A stretch of DNA of 64,000 nt from Tubulanus polymorphus (lineage: Eukaryota; Nemertea; Palaeonemertea; Tubulaniformes; Tubulanidae), in assembly GCF_964204645.1 (NCBI RefSeq), contig NC_134031.1:5873001-5937000 (forward strand). The letters are read 5' to 3'. The notes below the pieces were generated by a model, which worked only from the letters and a program-made list of their open reading frames with translations, ran no database searches and was not told the DNA's origin. Positions 27,301 to 38,502 of this stretch are shown here, one piece after another. The translations under genes were made by a program, and so were the position numbers. Position 1 is the first letter of the stretch. Each line of letters opens with the position of its first letter.

Positions 27301-28003
27301 GGCCTGTAGGGACCTCTTGGTAAACTAGATATTTTGTCACTCAATCGCTTAATCATTTTGATTATTTCTTGTCAGACAAGTCGACTTACTATCAGCAAAC
27401 TGGCGGATTACGCAGAACTGACTAAAGACGAAACCAAACACAAAATGGAAGACATGTACCATAAACTGGAGATGAAAGAACAAGAAAGTTTCATACAACA
27501 GCAAAATCTTCAACAATACATTCAGGTATTTATCCCTAGGCCTGTTTCTACTGCTTTCAGTGAAATTTGACTCAATAGTTAACTATCTGAGATGGCGCAA
27601 GTTAACTTAAACTTAGAACTGTGCCCTAAGCAATAGAAAATTTAAGACTTGAAAGGTAAGTATTTCCTTTGTGTTTCATGCACAGTGTAAACTAAAAACA
27701 TGAATTAACAATAAGTACCAGTGAAACAGGTGCTTGGTTATGAATCTACAATTAGATTACATTCGCTTTAGCTTAGCAGACGTGAAGTGGCAAGCATAAG
27801 CGTATCCGATTTCAATTTTGCTTTCATATCTTCCTTCATTTTCGCGATTATTCTAGGAGAACAGCATTCGACACGCGGAAGAGATGTCGAAATCGTTCGA
27901 TGAATATCGCTCTTCGACGCCGGTCGAAAACGACGCCCTCTACAGATCATTACTCGCACATGACGATGACGTGGTTTACAGCATGTTAAATTCTGACGAA
28001 TGA
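15382..28003 (+). CDS. ccdc150: CCDC150-like coiled-coil protein
   Basis: This encodes a predicted elongated coiled-coil protein of about 1,176 residues; human CCDC150 is about 1,100. Exons: 15382-15615, 16236-16577, 17182-17367, 17883-18012, 18548-18684, 19120-19227, 19306-19415, 20168-20345, 21332-21493, 22331-22522, 22608-22799, 23394-23563, 23841-23934, 24517-24686, 24773-24899, 25445-25639, 26118-26186, 26268-26516, 26636-26715, 26813-26921, 27376-27525 and 27857-28003 (TGA). All 21 junctions are GT/AG and in phase; most are phase 0. Only the N-terminal 80 or so residues (Pro-rich, MAANFDELQ) and the last 40 lack heptads. The rest is Glu/Lys/Gln/Leu-rich coiled coil. Family clues are the N-terminal TITVLQNRLKGAE...LSDQLEEIGF block and the LVSRTCRLESTIATIKLNF block in exon 2, which resemble what I recall of vertebrate CCDC150. 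The gene model is firm; the family name is less so, because coiled coils resemble each other. Confidence 0.8.
16664..16960 (-). mobile_element. TTAA piggyBac-like MITE, reverse, degenerate
   Basis: It begins ttaaccctttcagtg and contains, in reverse order, the internal blocks of the family, including the ggtgctgccat block and the caccgcaatgcaaatgcggtg region. The far terminus is eroded. It lies in intron 2 of the CCDC150-like gene. Confidence 0.7.
19439..19684 (+). mobile_element. TTAA piggyBac-like MITE
   Basis: Bounded by TTAACCCTTTCAGTG and CACTGAAAGGGTTAA. The left part is shortened compared with full copies, lacking one palindrome unit. It lies in the intron after the exon ending at 19415. 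Confidence 0.85.
20600..20886. mobile_element. CAGGGTGGCCAC family copy, reverse
   Basis: Ends in aaagtggccaccctgttc and carries gggaaaagtcagggaatttt and gtcagggaaagagtgagtc, the reverse complement of the family interior. It lies in a CCDC150-like intron. Confidence 0.6.
20974..21269 (+). mobile_element. TTAA piggyBac-like MITE, full length
   Basis: A 296-bp copy with terminal inverted repeats TTAACCCTTTCAGTGC and GCACTGAAAGGGTTAA. Inside are palindromic cacc-gcagtgc-ggtg units and the shared block gatggcagcacctgtcaaac. It lies within an intron, ending 62 bp before exon 21332-21493. Confidence 0.9.
22138..22275. mobile_element. GACTTAAGACC foldback element
   Basis: Ends gggacccagttgcacagtcg and cgactgcaactgacccc are complementary. 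The interior shares taagttgttaaatcggctat with the other copies. It lies in a CCDC150-like intron about 55 bp before exon 22331-22522. Confidence 0.8.
25113..25295. mobile_element. GCGATCACA-family MITE, short
   Basis: Ends agccgtgatcacacagattt and gcgtgatcacggct are clear inverted repeats. The copy is internally deleted. It lies in an intron of the CCDC150-like gene. Confidence 0.75.
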
Positions 28004-28693
28004 GCAGAAGACTCCAAGAAGTAATGATTCCTTAAACTCTGATATTTTGGACCGACTTGTGACATTTTGTGATTCCTAACGTATATTCTGTTCCTTAACT
28101 CGAACATTCGCTTAACCCAGGGTTGTTACAAAAGACCTTTGTCAACGGTATTGATCATTATAAAAAACTTAGCGATGTGTAACTTCTGGGATGGAATGTA
28201 ACTTTGGAAATGGAAAAAGTATGGAGAATGAAATTGCTTAACCTGTAAGAACCCTGTAATAACATTTGACCAATGTTCCCGGTGCCAGTTCGTCCAAATT
28301 TGGCAAGTTCCCTGTGTATATACTTGGGGTCATAAATATTGTGCCAGACCCACTTTTGGTAGGTGGGAGTTTTGGCCAGAGAACTGATTGATTTTATTTT
28401 CATGTACATTATACCTCAAGCTGCATTTAGATTAGAATTTACCATACCTGTATGATCCTAGTTAGTCTTACATATCAATGAATGTTTACTTTTCCTGTAT
28501 TGTTTTCTATTTTATACGTATTAGCAAAAATATTAAGAGACAAAGAATGTATTTTCGATATTAGAAATGATAGTAGCAATGGTATATGGGTAAATAGTGA
28601 TAATATATTTTATGTCTTAATTTATTTTTGTAATCCGGGGAGGACTGCTGGACAGTCTCCACCGCGGGGCGGATAAGCCTTTTTACTTTTGAT

Positions 28694-28699
28694 AATAAA
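28694..28699 (+). promoter_or_regulatory. Candidate polyadenylation signal of CCDC150-like gene
   Basis: An AATAAA lies about 690 bp after the stop codon at 28003, just after a short repeat-like block (ggggaggactgctggacagt). It is the best plus-strand signal before the TIR element at 28796. Confidence 0.4.
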
Positions 28700-28795
28700 C
28701 AATATCATGTTTGAATACAATTATTTGTTATTGTTTTAAGTGTTGTTTTCAAGTAGAGTTTTCTTCAAAATGTTGCCCAATCTCATCACAGCGAT

Positions 28796-28977
28796 CTATT
28801 TTATTAGGGGTCATTCATTTATTACGTACGCATCAAGGGAGGGGGGAGGCGTCAGTGCAATTGCGTACTGTAATGCTTAATGTATATGAAAAAATGGCCG
28901 ATTTTGCGTACAGAGGGGGAGGGGGGTTGAAAAATTCAAATTTTATGCGAATGTAATAAATGAATGATCCCTTAGGA
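28796..28977. mobile_element. 182-bp TIR MITE
   Basis: The left end ggggtcattcatttattacg and the right end gtaataaatgaatgatccct are inverted repeats. A G-rich interior (gggaggggggaggcg, gaggggggggggtt) follows. The short open frame inside is not a gene. Confidence 0.85.
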
Positions 28978-31868
28978 GAGTAGGTAGCTACTCATTATGC
29001 CAAGTTTTGAATATCAGTGTCTTAATGATGTTAACTTGTCCTTTTGCAATTAGTTTCTTCTTGATATCATTGCAATTTACTGTGATCATAACGACCCGAA
29101 GTTCAATGACTCTCAAAGTGAAAGCAACTTATGGTAAAGTGAGGACGCGTTTATTGCCAGACCTAAGCCCATCTGCAGTCGATCTTCATTGATGGAGTCC
29201 AGCCAGTCTCTGTCAGTCGCAGCTTGTCAGTTACGACAGGGAGAGACAGAAAGTAAAGCACGCGCGACTCATCGCTTTGAAACTGGCGCGTTGCAGTCTC
29301 AAGGCCCGGTGCACAGGTCGACAAAACTGCACAACGCGATTGTTGCTGGCTAAGAGAATCGCGAGGCAACACGAATTAGATTATGATTTGCTTTTGTAAT
29401 CAAGAATTAATTAGACAAGATGAACGTGCACAATAATTTTACTGATGGGAAAGCGACTACATCAGCTCGTTTTCAGAGACGTTTCATTCATCAATACCTT
29501 ACCTTAAAGTTCTCAAGCGTGAATATGCCACAATGCAAAGAGATCACAGCATCATTCTGCCAATGGTCTTCCAGAGTTCACAAGAGACGTTTGTAACCAA
29601 ATGGATTTTTCCACCATCAAAAGTGATAATCAAGTGATAATTGAGACATTTTATAGTAATAGCGGTTGTCCTACATCTTAAGATTGGTATCAAGTTGCTA
29701 GATTGGCTACTGAACTAAGTTGGCCTTAGGCTGAACAGGCATCAGATCCCAGTTCCACAGTTGTGAGTAACAGTTAATCGGAGTTGAAATCAGTTCATTT
29801 TCAATGAGTTTTAGTTAAATCTTAACTCAGAACTGTTGAACTGGACCCTGGGCTACAGTAGGCGTAGTTTTGTATCCGAGATATTGTCCAGAGTTTAACA
29901 AAATTAGTTTTACATAATATCTGTCCCGTATCCCAAAAAATGCAGAGATGACCCCTCCTGGTAGATGTAGGCGTGGCCATCCTAAAACTACATAGAGACG
30001 AACCATCACCGGGCTCAACACACAGCTAAGGACCAGTCCAAGAGGAAGAAGTTTGTCACGGCCTTATGTCCCAGAAGGGATGGAGAGGATAAAATCAGTA
30101 GATATCGCTGAGAACGAACAAAAAACAACAACCAAAATCTCGAGTTAAGATTTTGTTTTTATTTCATAGTCTCACCAACACCTTTCGATAAACTGACAAG
30201 GTTCTTTAATTTATTTAACAATAGATGGCGCAAACAAGCGTAATACACATGCGAAAGATGATACGTTGTATACATACTATATATTTTAAATATATGAAGA
30301 ATTGTCGAATACATTATCCATAGATGACGAAAACATTTTTTAGATCTTTTATTGCTCTTGTGAAGCGACGAAGATGAGATCAAAAGATGCAATAAAATTT
30401 GAGCTTATACAATTGAAAGTTTAAAATACATGTGTGTATATATATATATATATATAGATATATTTATGTATTAGGGACCTTTATGGCGATTGTTGCGAAG
30501 ATCAACGAAATGTATATAAAATCTGTCAATAGTAAAACAATACAACATTATACAGTGTGAAGTGTTGAGAAATAATTGCGAATACATTATTTGAATACAG
30601 CTTCATTTTCTCACTTTTTTTTTAAACAATTATCATAGATGCATTTTAGATGCGAGTTGAACAACTCGGTGCAATTAACAGAACGCGATGTACAGACTGT
30701 TCAAGATGGCGCACCTCAGAAATCCTCGATATCATCATCAAATTCCCTAGCAGATCCTTTGACAGTCAACTTTTTGCATGAGTCTATAGATCAAATCACA
30801 AATTACGATAGGTAATTTGATAACCATATCGGAGGAATTTTGGATAACGGCCATCTTTTATGAAAAGGTATCTAGTGAAAACAACTCTGAGTGAACTAAA
30901 TAAACCATTGTAGCTACGGAGCACTCTAGCTCTACTCTGATCAACAAGAATCAGGTTCTATTAATAGTTCTGTCTAGATTCAATTCCGGTGGTCATATTT
31001 TGACAGAGAACTGGCTACTTAATCTACAGCGACAATGAGGCGATAAATATCTGTACAACAATTCATTGGCATAGTGACACATTAAGTAAAGTTACAGCGC
31101 GACAAAAAGTTTGTGGTCAATCGTATGAAAAATATACAGCAATATTCACAACCTTTTAAAATGTAAGATAGTTTCTCGGTAAAAAGAGCATTGAACCGGG
31201 ACGCAGTTTAAGTACACAGATTTATAAATATACACGAGAAATTCGTAACGAAGCTTTATTTCCGTATCGCGGTCATCTTAATGTCGAACGCATCGGCGTC
31301 GAAATTTTCACGAATTTGTTTCTCAGAATCAGATCGAAAGAGAATAAACTAGCTATCAAAACTTGAGAAATAAACTACAGTGAACCTAGTCTTACTCGGA
31401 CGTGGCCAACTCTTTTGATTAAAATCGGACAAAACCGAAATCACTTTTCCAACTTCCTAGCGTATTTCCCTATCCTTACCTCAGACCAAGTTCGCCAGCC
31501 CAGCCCAAGTTAGGCAAGGTTTACTATATATAACATAAACATGCTATAGTATATTGGCCTAAATGGAACCAGTCTAATAGATTTAATCACCTATCGTAAC
31601 TGCATGCCAGTCATGACTCAATAATTTCTTTTTAGTGGTATTTTTTGTCTAATGGTATTTTTTTGTCACGAACAATCGGTGTGTAACCACAGGGTTACGC
31701 GTATAGTATCCGCATAACCCTACGGTATTATATAACACCTTGGTATTATATCGTATTGTATATACTATGATTCCGATAAAGTTGATTGAAAGTTTCCCGA
31801 TCTTTTTATAACCTGTGAATCTGGTGAATGCGAAGTGAGAAGGAAGAGTTTTCAAATAAGTTAACATC

Positions 31869-32306
31869 TACGAGACCATCCATTTGGCACGTACGCACAA
31901 TAAGGGTCAGTGGAAAATGCATACAAATGCGTTCTTGGGAGGATAGGGCTACGTGGCTCTGCGTATGGTACCCACCTAATAATCCATTTATAATCTATTG
32001 ACCTTTAATCGTTTGTGTCCAACGATTTCGCTGGAATGTATGTTTTTTGCGCGTTCATTCTGCATTCGAATAAAAAATCGTGATTTAAGGATTTCATATT
32101 CTCTATCGCATTTTTTTCTAAAACAATGACTGCGACATCGACGATGATAAGGCATTATTTGCCCTATTCTAGAATTAATAAGCGGTACTATCCGCTGAAA
32201 ACAAAACTAAAACACATTATACTCGAATACATGTATATCATTCGTGCTGCATGCTAATAATAAGGGGAAGGTAGATTCTTGCGTACATACTAAATGGATG
32301 GTCCCT
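31869..32306. mobile_element. TIR element with ACCATCCATTT ends
   Basis: The left end gagaccatccatttggcacg continues with tacgca. The right end tgcgtacatactaaatggat continues with ggtccc and is its inverted repeat. Size about 438 bp; no coding capacity. Confidence 0.7.
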
Positions 32307-34967
32307 ATCAATCATTACATGACAATATTAATTGCGAGTTAAATCCAATATCTTTTCCATCAATGAATATTTCTCAGTTTAGAATTTCGAGGATAATTAA
32401 GACTTGCCTCTTTAAGTCTATACCGTAATACAGAGAACGATGTAATATTCATGCGTAATCTGAAAAGCTGTCAACGCGTGGAATACACATTTTTCTAAGT
32501 AAGGTCTACAATCCCTTACCAGGGGTAGGCCTTATTGGCCATGTATCAAAAGCAAATACTGTCTGAATTGCCGACAAATCTGTTCAAATTGGTTAAGATG
32601 GTAATTAACGAAAAATCAAAAACTGATCAATTTAAATACAATGATGAATAATAAATAACTGGCTGCTTTTTTTAGATGATTTTAAGAGATATTTATCGAT
32701 TAAATCTACAATGTTTAGGCTGGAAAACATTCTTTACACACAGTTATCGGTAGTCTTAGATTACCTTAAAAACAGTCATGATTAGCTGAAAATTAGTGAA
32801 TTTCGCACCAGTACAGTCGTGATATAACAAGCTGAATCAAATTGCAGTAAGTAAGTATTTCAATAAGCCTTATTAGATATTACTACTTTGATTTCAAAGT
32901 TTATCGCTCAAACGTAAAAGTAGACAGAACATCTGATCATTTCCACTGAAAACTATCAATTTCCGTTTCGCATGTAAAAGATTTCCATAGGAAATGTCAT
33001 ACATAACGCTTTATTCTCATTTTCCCTAATTTCTAACAGTGAAGCGTGTTACAACAGAACTGCGTCTGGTGTTAACGAATCTAAATAGAATATATAGAAA
33101 AATCAATGATCGTCACAAACCAAATATCAACATTTCATTAACTCTAACTACAATTCTAATATCACAATTAATAGCTTTTAACGTTTCGTATTTTCGTTTT
33201 TACCCGTGACCAGATACCACAGTTTCAGAGTGAATAGATATTTACAAACTAATATGCATCTTTCGGCTTTTGCTTTTTCGCGAGATGAAATTGTCATAAA
33301 TTCCCGAGCAGCCCCCGCACACACTGGAATGAATGATGACAATATGAACTGAAAACAGCAGTCGTAGATTACATGTATACCTTTACATCTTTATATAATA
33401 CATATGATAATATCCATCCCTGGTAGGTGAGGGTAATATTCTTAGCAGATTAAACGGGATAAATACAGTGAACCTTGGCTTACTCTGGCTTTTGACTAAC
33501 TCGGACAAAAATGAAATCATTTTTCCTGATTTGCCGACGTATTTTCCTATGCTTTACTCAAGGGTTTACTTGCTTCGGATCAACTTTGCCGGTTCCAGTT
33601 TGTCACGAGTTAGTCAAGGTTTAACGTACAATGATTCTACTACATGCATATCGATAGACTCTAGAACAAAAATGGAAAAAAAAACAGAAAAAACCGACGT
33701 TGAGATTCAAGATTTGTTCAATAAAACGACAATTTCTAACGCGCGAATTAACAAAACATAACATTAAACGGCCTATTTTTTTTATTCCTGACCGAACAAC
33801 AAAAAATATAAATTACGGTTTTACGCTACTCTGATTTGCATGATTTTAGGTGACCGTAAATGCGTGAAGTACTCATAACGCGTGGAATTCGGTAAATTAA
33901 GCAGAAGATTTTTATCGCGTCTGGAAAAAAATGTTTACGAAAAAATCCCTCTACAACAGATACAATACAATACATGTATATGTATATATAGACATATATA
34001 AAAATAATATCTTCATATGTTTAACGAACTGGATTTAACAATTTAACAACGATCCCGAAGTTCGATTAACATATTATTATATCCGTACTTTAAATCAGGC
34101 AAATAAATCTGGCAAACTGTTTAAAACTTAACACGAGATTTAATAACGCCGAAGCAGTCTCTAGCGAAGAAAACCTTCACTCACATAATGACATTCGAGA
34201 GGGCATTAAGGAAAAAACGATATAAATTGATCGCGAATAAACATCGATTATGCAATAAGTACTCGTTCGGGCATTCGGATGGCTAGTAAGTACTTCGAGC
34301 GAACTTATACACGGATGGTGGATGAAGGTAAGTACAAGTCTTATCGGTAATACACGTACTCTGAGACCGGAAGCGTAGCGACATTTTAGTTCTTTCGTAA
34401 ATTTCAAAGCAGACTATCACGTGCTGTGCGCAGACCAGAAAAGCTAACATTTTTGACCAGTAAGTTTCACTTCTACGACTGATGCGGAACTGGATTGAAA
34501 TTAGTACATATGTGAAATGCAGATATGCAAGCCAGAATGCAGAAGAAAGTCCAAGATGCAATTTTAGCCTAAATCATTCTCTAATAGATGGCCACGCATG
34601 AACTGAGAAAGAACGCTTAGTGCTCAACATTCAATTCTCAGTTCTTATAAATACTCTTAAATGGCCTTTCATTTTTTCGGATCTTTTCTAAAACGAAAGA
34701 TAAGTTATCTACCGATAGACCTTAGATATCGTTTTAACTGGCCTACTGCTAGATAAAGCTCGCCTCATGATATATACCCAAAACGAGCTTTTTAGATATG
34801 AGTAAAAGAGAACCCATAGAGAAACCTTTGTATAGATGGACCAAGCTAATAATATGACATGCTAATTACTATCAGTACTAAATAACTATTTCTAATGTAT
34901 ACCTATGTATGAGATGTTATGAATGCATAAATATCGATAAAGTTAACACGCGAGGCCGTCATACGCC

Positions 34968-37900
34968 CTATGTCTTCTCGGGAACGGAAAGAGTGACATC
35001 TTTTGGTCCATCGGTAGCGTCGTCTTCTTTACCAGCAGCCATCTACAAAATCATATTATAAAATTTGTACAACTTTGTGTAATCTTCTCTCAAAAAATCC
35101 TATTGAAATCCATGTACGAGATAAAAAAATCGAATTAATCGACAAAAAGCCATTTACAAATAAAAGAATACGTGTTTTATTGTTAAAAAGGTAACATATA
35201 TAAATTTGATTCATTTTCGTAAAGCATCGAGTACCATGAGTTTTATGAGTTTTGAATAGAATAAATGCAGACAAGTTCGATACGAATATCTATGAATGTT
35301 ACAGACATTAAAAATCTCGCGACTAAATGCATAACCTCGACCCTGTTAACAGCGGAATCGTGTGACAACTTATTCATTTGATATGATTTCGAAGTTTGAT
35401 TGAATTATTTGAACTGATATCATCTGATATAAAGAAATTGAAACTTCGATTAAATGAGAAATTTAATCAATTTGTTCGGAAACAAACTATTGGTTATGAC
35501 AAACTGATTTTCTGGTCCTGCGAAGTTCATTTTAACATCGCAAACTCCCAGGACCGGCTCAGCTCACTAACTATACATCATGGAATATCTTCCATACATA
35601 TTTCTTGTCTTTCAGCATCTAACGAACTGTAATCGATCTGGAAAAAATAAACCACAGAACAAATTAATAATTTGATACATACGAAAATGTACAATTTACT
35701 ATTATTGCAGAATGTTTCATTGGAAAAATAATAAACGACAACAGGTCTAATTAAAACACACAAGTATCATATGTTATTCTGTTAGATATATACGAGATAA
35801 ATTATCATTCCCATTAAAACAGGCTCGGCAAAGATTCGACGAAAGTTTTTAAGGCACACGAGCGTATTTTTCGCCCGATCACGGTAAATTCATTAACATC
35901 CCAAAATAATCGACCGTGTGCCCATTCACATCGATGACGCTATTATCGGCAAACTAAATTGCCCGCCGAATTGCCCATATCAAACATCTTTGATGTTTCC
36001 AACTGACGAATGATCAATTTTCATCAACCAATAGGATGCATCGTTGATATCATGAGATTTGTTAAAATGGCTGCCATAAGCGGCGTACGCTGTCGAGATA
36101 TCGACATTGATCGCTACGTATGCCTGTTCATCGATGTGCCCCTAGCTTTTGCAAATAGTGCGAACATTCAGATGGACGATACCATGTGCAATTTAACCGA
36201 TTGTGCACCCACAACCTGTTACGATAATTCAGGATAATTAGAAACCAGACATCATCAACGACGATCAAATCGCTGGTTAAATGATGCTTAACGTTTTTCA
36301 GCTGACGGGTCAGTGCGGGGGCGGGCCTTTGTTTTTATGCGTGCACGCATGATTGTGCGTGGGTGTGTATAACAATACCGGTGCAATGGAGAAAAAAAAA
36401 CAATCAACAACCATTAATTTTTTTGTTAAATCATTCAATAACTTCAATACAACGATAGTTAAGTCAAAATAACGGCTTTCGACTAATCGAAATATGACCA
36501 AAAAAATTTAATTTCAGATACATACCTATATCTCCGAATAGCTACATACTTCTTCGTAAATAGCGGATCGTCTTTTTGCGTTTGAGAATCCATCAAATAC
36601 CACTGGCATCTAAAAACCTTCCCTTCATTGCATATGATTGGAGTGTTTTCGTTGCAGGTGCAAATTTTAATCTAATCTACGAGAAGCTTAATCTAGATTA
36701 CATAACGACTTTCTGCCGTAGGCTTAACTTCATAAAGCACATGAAAGCAATGTAACAATTTGTGAACTAATTCACGTTGACTTTCTGAAGATTTTGATTC
36801 AAGTGTAGATGTAAGTGCATTCGAGCTTCGCAACAATACGGTAGCCAAATTTCACCCGAATTATTTTTTGGGCGAATAAATCAGTAACCGAGTGTCAATG
36901 GCTACCAGAAATTATCTCAACGATGAATTCTGAACGGGATACCGGAACCACCAGATGGCGCAATGAAACACTGGGTAATTTGTAGCGAATATCAGTTAAT
37001 TTTCAATGAAATTTGAACTCGATTTTAGGCTTCCTATTATGAAAATTATCGAACAAGTCATCAAATAGATGCCTTTCTTATTCGGCGTATGGTATAGATT
37101 TCACTGAAAATTGATTTAATGATGAGAAAAGTTGATTCTAATTTGATTGAAATCTAGAAGGAAGTAGAAGCGCGGTAACCCAGTGCCACTAGCGATCCTG
37201 GTGGATCATCATTGAATCCTCGCTTGCCACAGTAGCATTGCCGGTATCCCATTAAATGGGGCTAATGAACAGTAGACATCAGGACTCGGGTAACGATGCC
37301 GATTTTATTCGCACCAATCATTTTGTGTCAATAGCCGCAATCACACGAGCAATTTTGGCCCAGGCCAAATTAGGCCCGGAACAACTGATCACAAGGGTGC
37401 CAAATGGGCCTGTGCCAAATTGGACCAGACGTTTTTATTCATTTAGCTTCGATCAAATTATTGCATGTGTATTGCAGTTCGTTCTGGAAATGACTCACTT
37501 CGCATTGTTCAGCATTGAGTGAGTAGTTTCCGTGTGAACGCGCTCTCTAATTAGACACTTGCCAATTTTGACTCGGGCCTGATCCGGGCTGAATGGTCAA
37601 ATGTGATCGCGGCTAAGATCTGCTTAATGTCCGAGATTTGACGATGCAGATAACTGTATATACATTTCCTTTCCCTACTAGGGGCCGATTTCACAGAACG
37701 ACCTAAAGTTTCATCAGTCAAAGTGACACAATAGGTCATTCTTTGAAACGGGTTCCACAGTTCCATAGTTCTGGACATTACATTTCAATCTAGCGTTCTA
37801 TCTCGATTGTATACTGAACTGAAAAATTGGAGTGTTACATTGAGAAAATCAATTGACTTGCAGAATGAAATTCAACCCACAACTATGGAACGGATTCAAA

Positions 37901-38460
37901 ATCTAACCAAGTTTTGCTGAAGTCAGATATAAGTCGAAAAATGTCGCGCTATCGTGTCACCTAACCTTTCCATATCCCGACGTGCTCATTTCACTCGAAT
38001 ACATGCGCGATCATTTTCGACTATATATCTTACTCGAGCTTTGAGGTTTAGTAAAACCTCATCGTTCCAAATCGTAATGAAAATCGTAATGACGAGTTCA
38101 CTTACCAGCATGATAGCCTCGGTGTCCGCGAGGGCCTGTTTCGCGAGGAAGCGCTCTCGCTTGATCTTAAGTTCCAGACTCTCCGGCACGTCCGGTACCA
38201 TAAAATCTATCACCTTATTTATACCAAACACGATGTGCTGCAAATCGATAAAAAATATGAAAGTTTCTTTTTTTTTTAAAGCGTAGTATTTTTTTTCAAA
38301 GAGTAGCAAAGATTGGGGAGTTCAAATGAGTTTCGAATCAACAATTTGCACGTACCTCAAATAATATCACAAATCCGAGTCGAGCAGCTAACAGATGCCA
38401 ATAAAACAACGTATATTCCCCTTGATGATCACGAAATTCTTTATATCTAGAAAACAATAT

Positions 38461-38502
<42 letters not shown>

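Larger units (their letters stand above)
28004..34967. other. Convergent intergenic region / 3' UTRs
   Basis: A 7-kb stretch between the convergent CCDC150-like and anoctamin stop codons. A plus-strand AATAAA at 28694-28699 could end the first transcript. A minus-strand AATAAA at 30158-30163 could end a long anoctamin 3' UTR, but degenerate mobile elements inside (31377-31530, 31869-32306, 33464-33632) make a single UTR uncertain. A TIR element lies at 28796-28977. I saw no coding exon; all open frames are short and AT-rich. Confidence 0.5.

Noticed and set aside
30158-34967. Single 4.8-kb 3' UTR for ano7
   Set aside because: The polyadenylation signal is suitable, but several mobile-element remnants lie inside, so I kept it only as a possibility.
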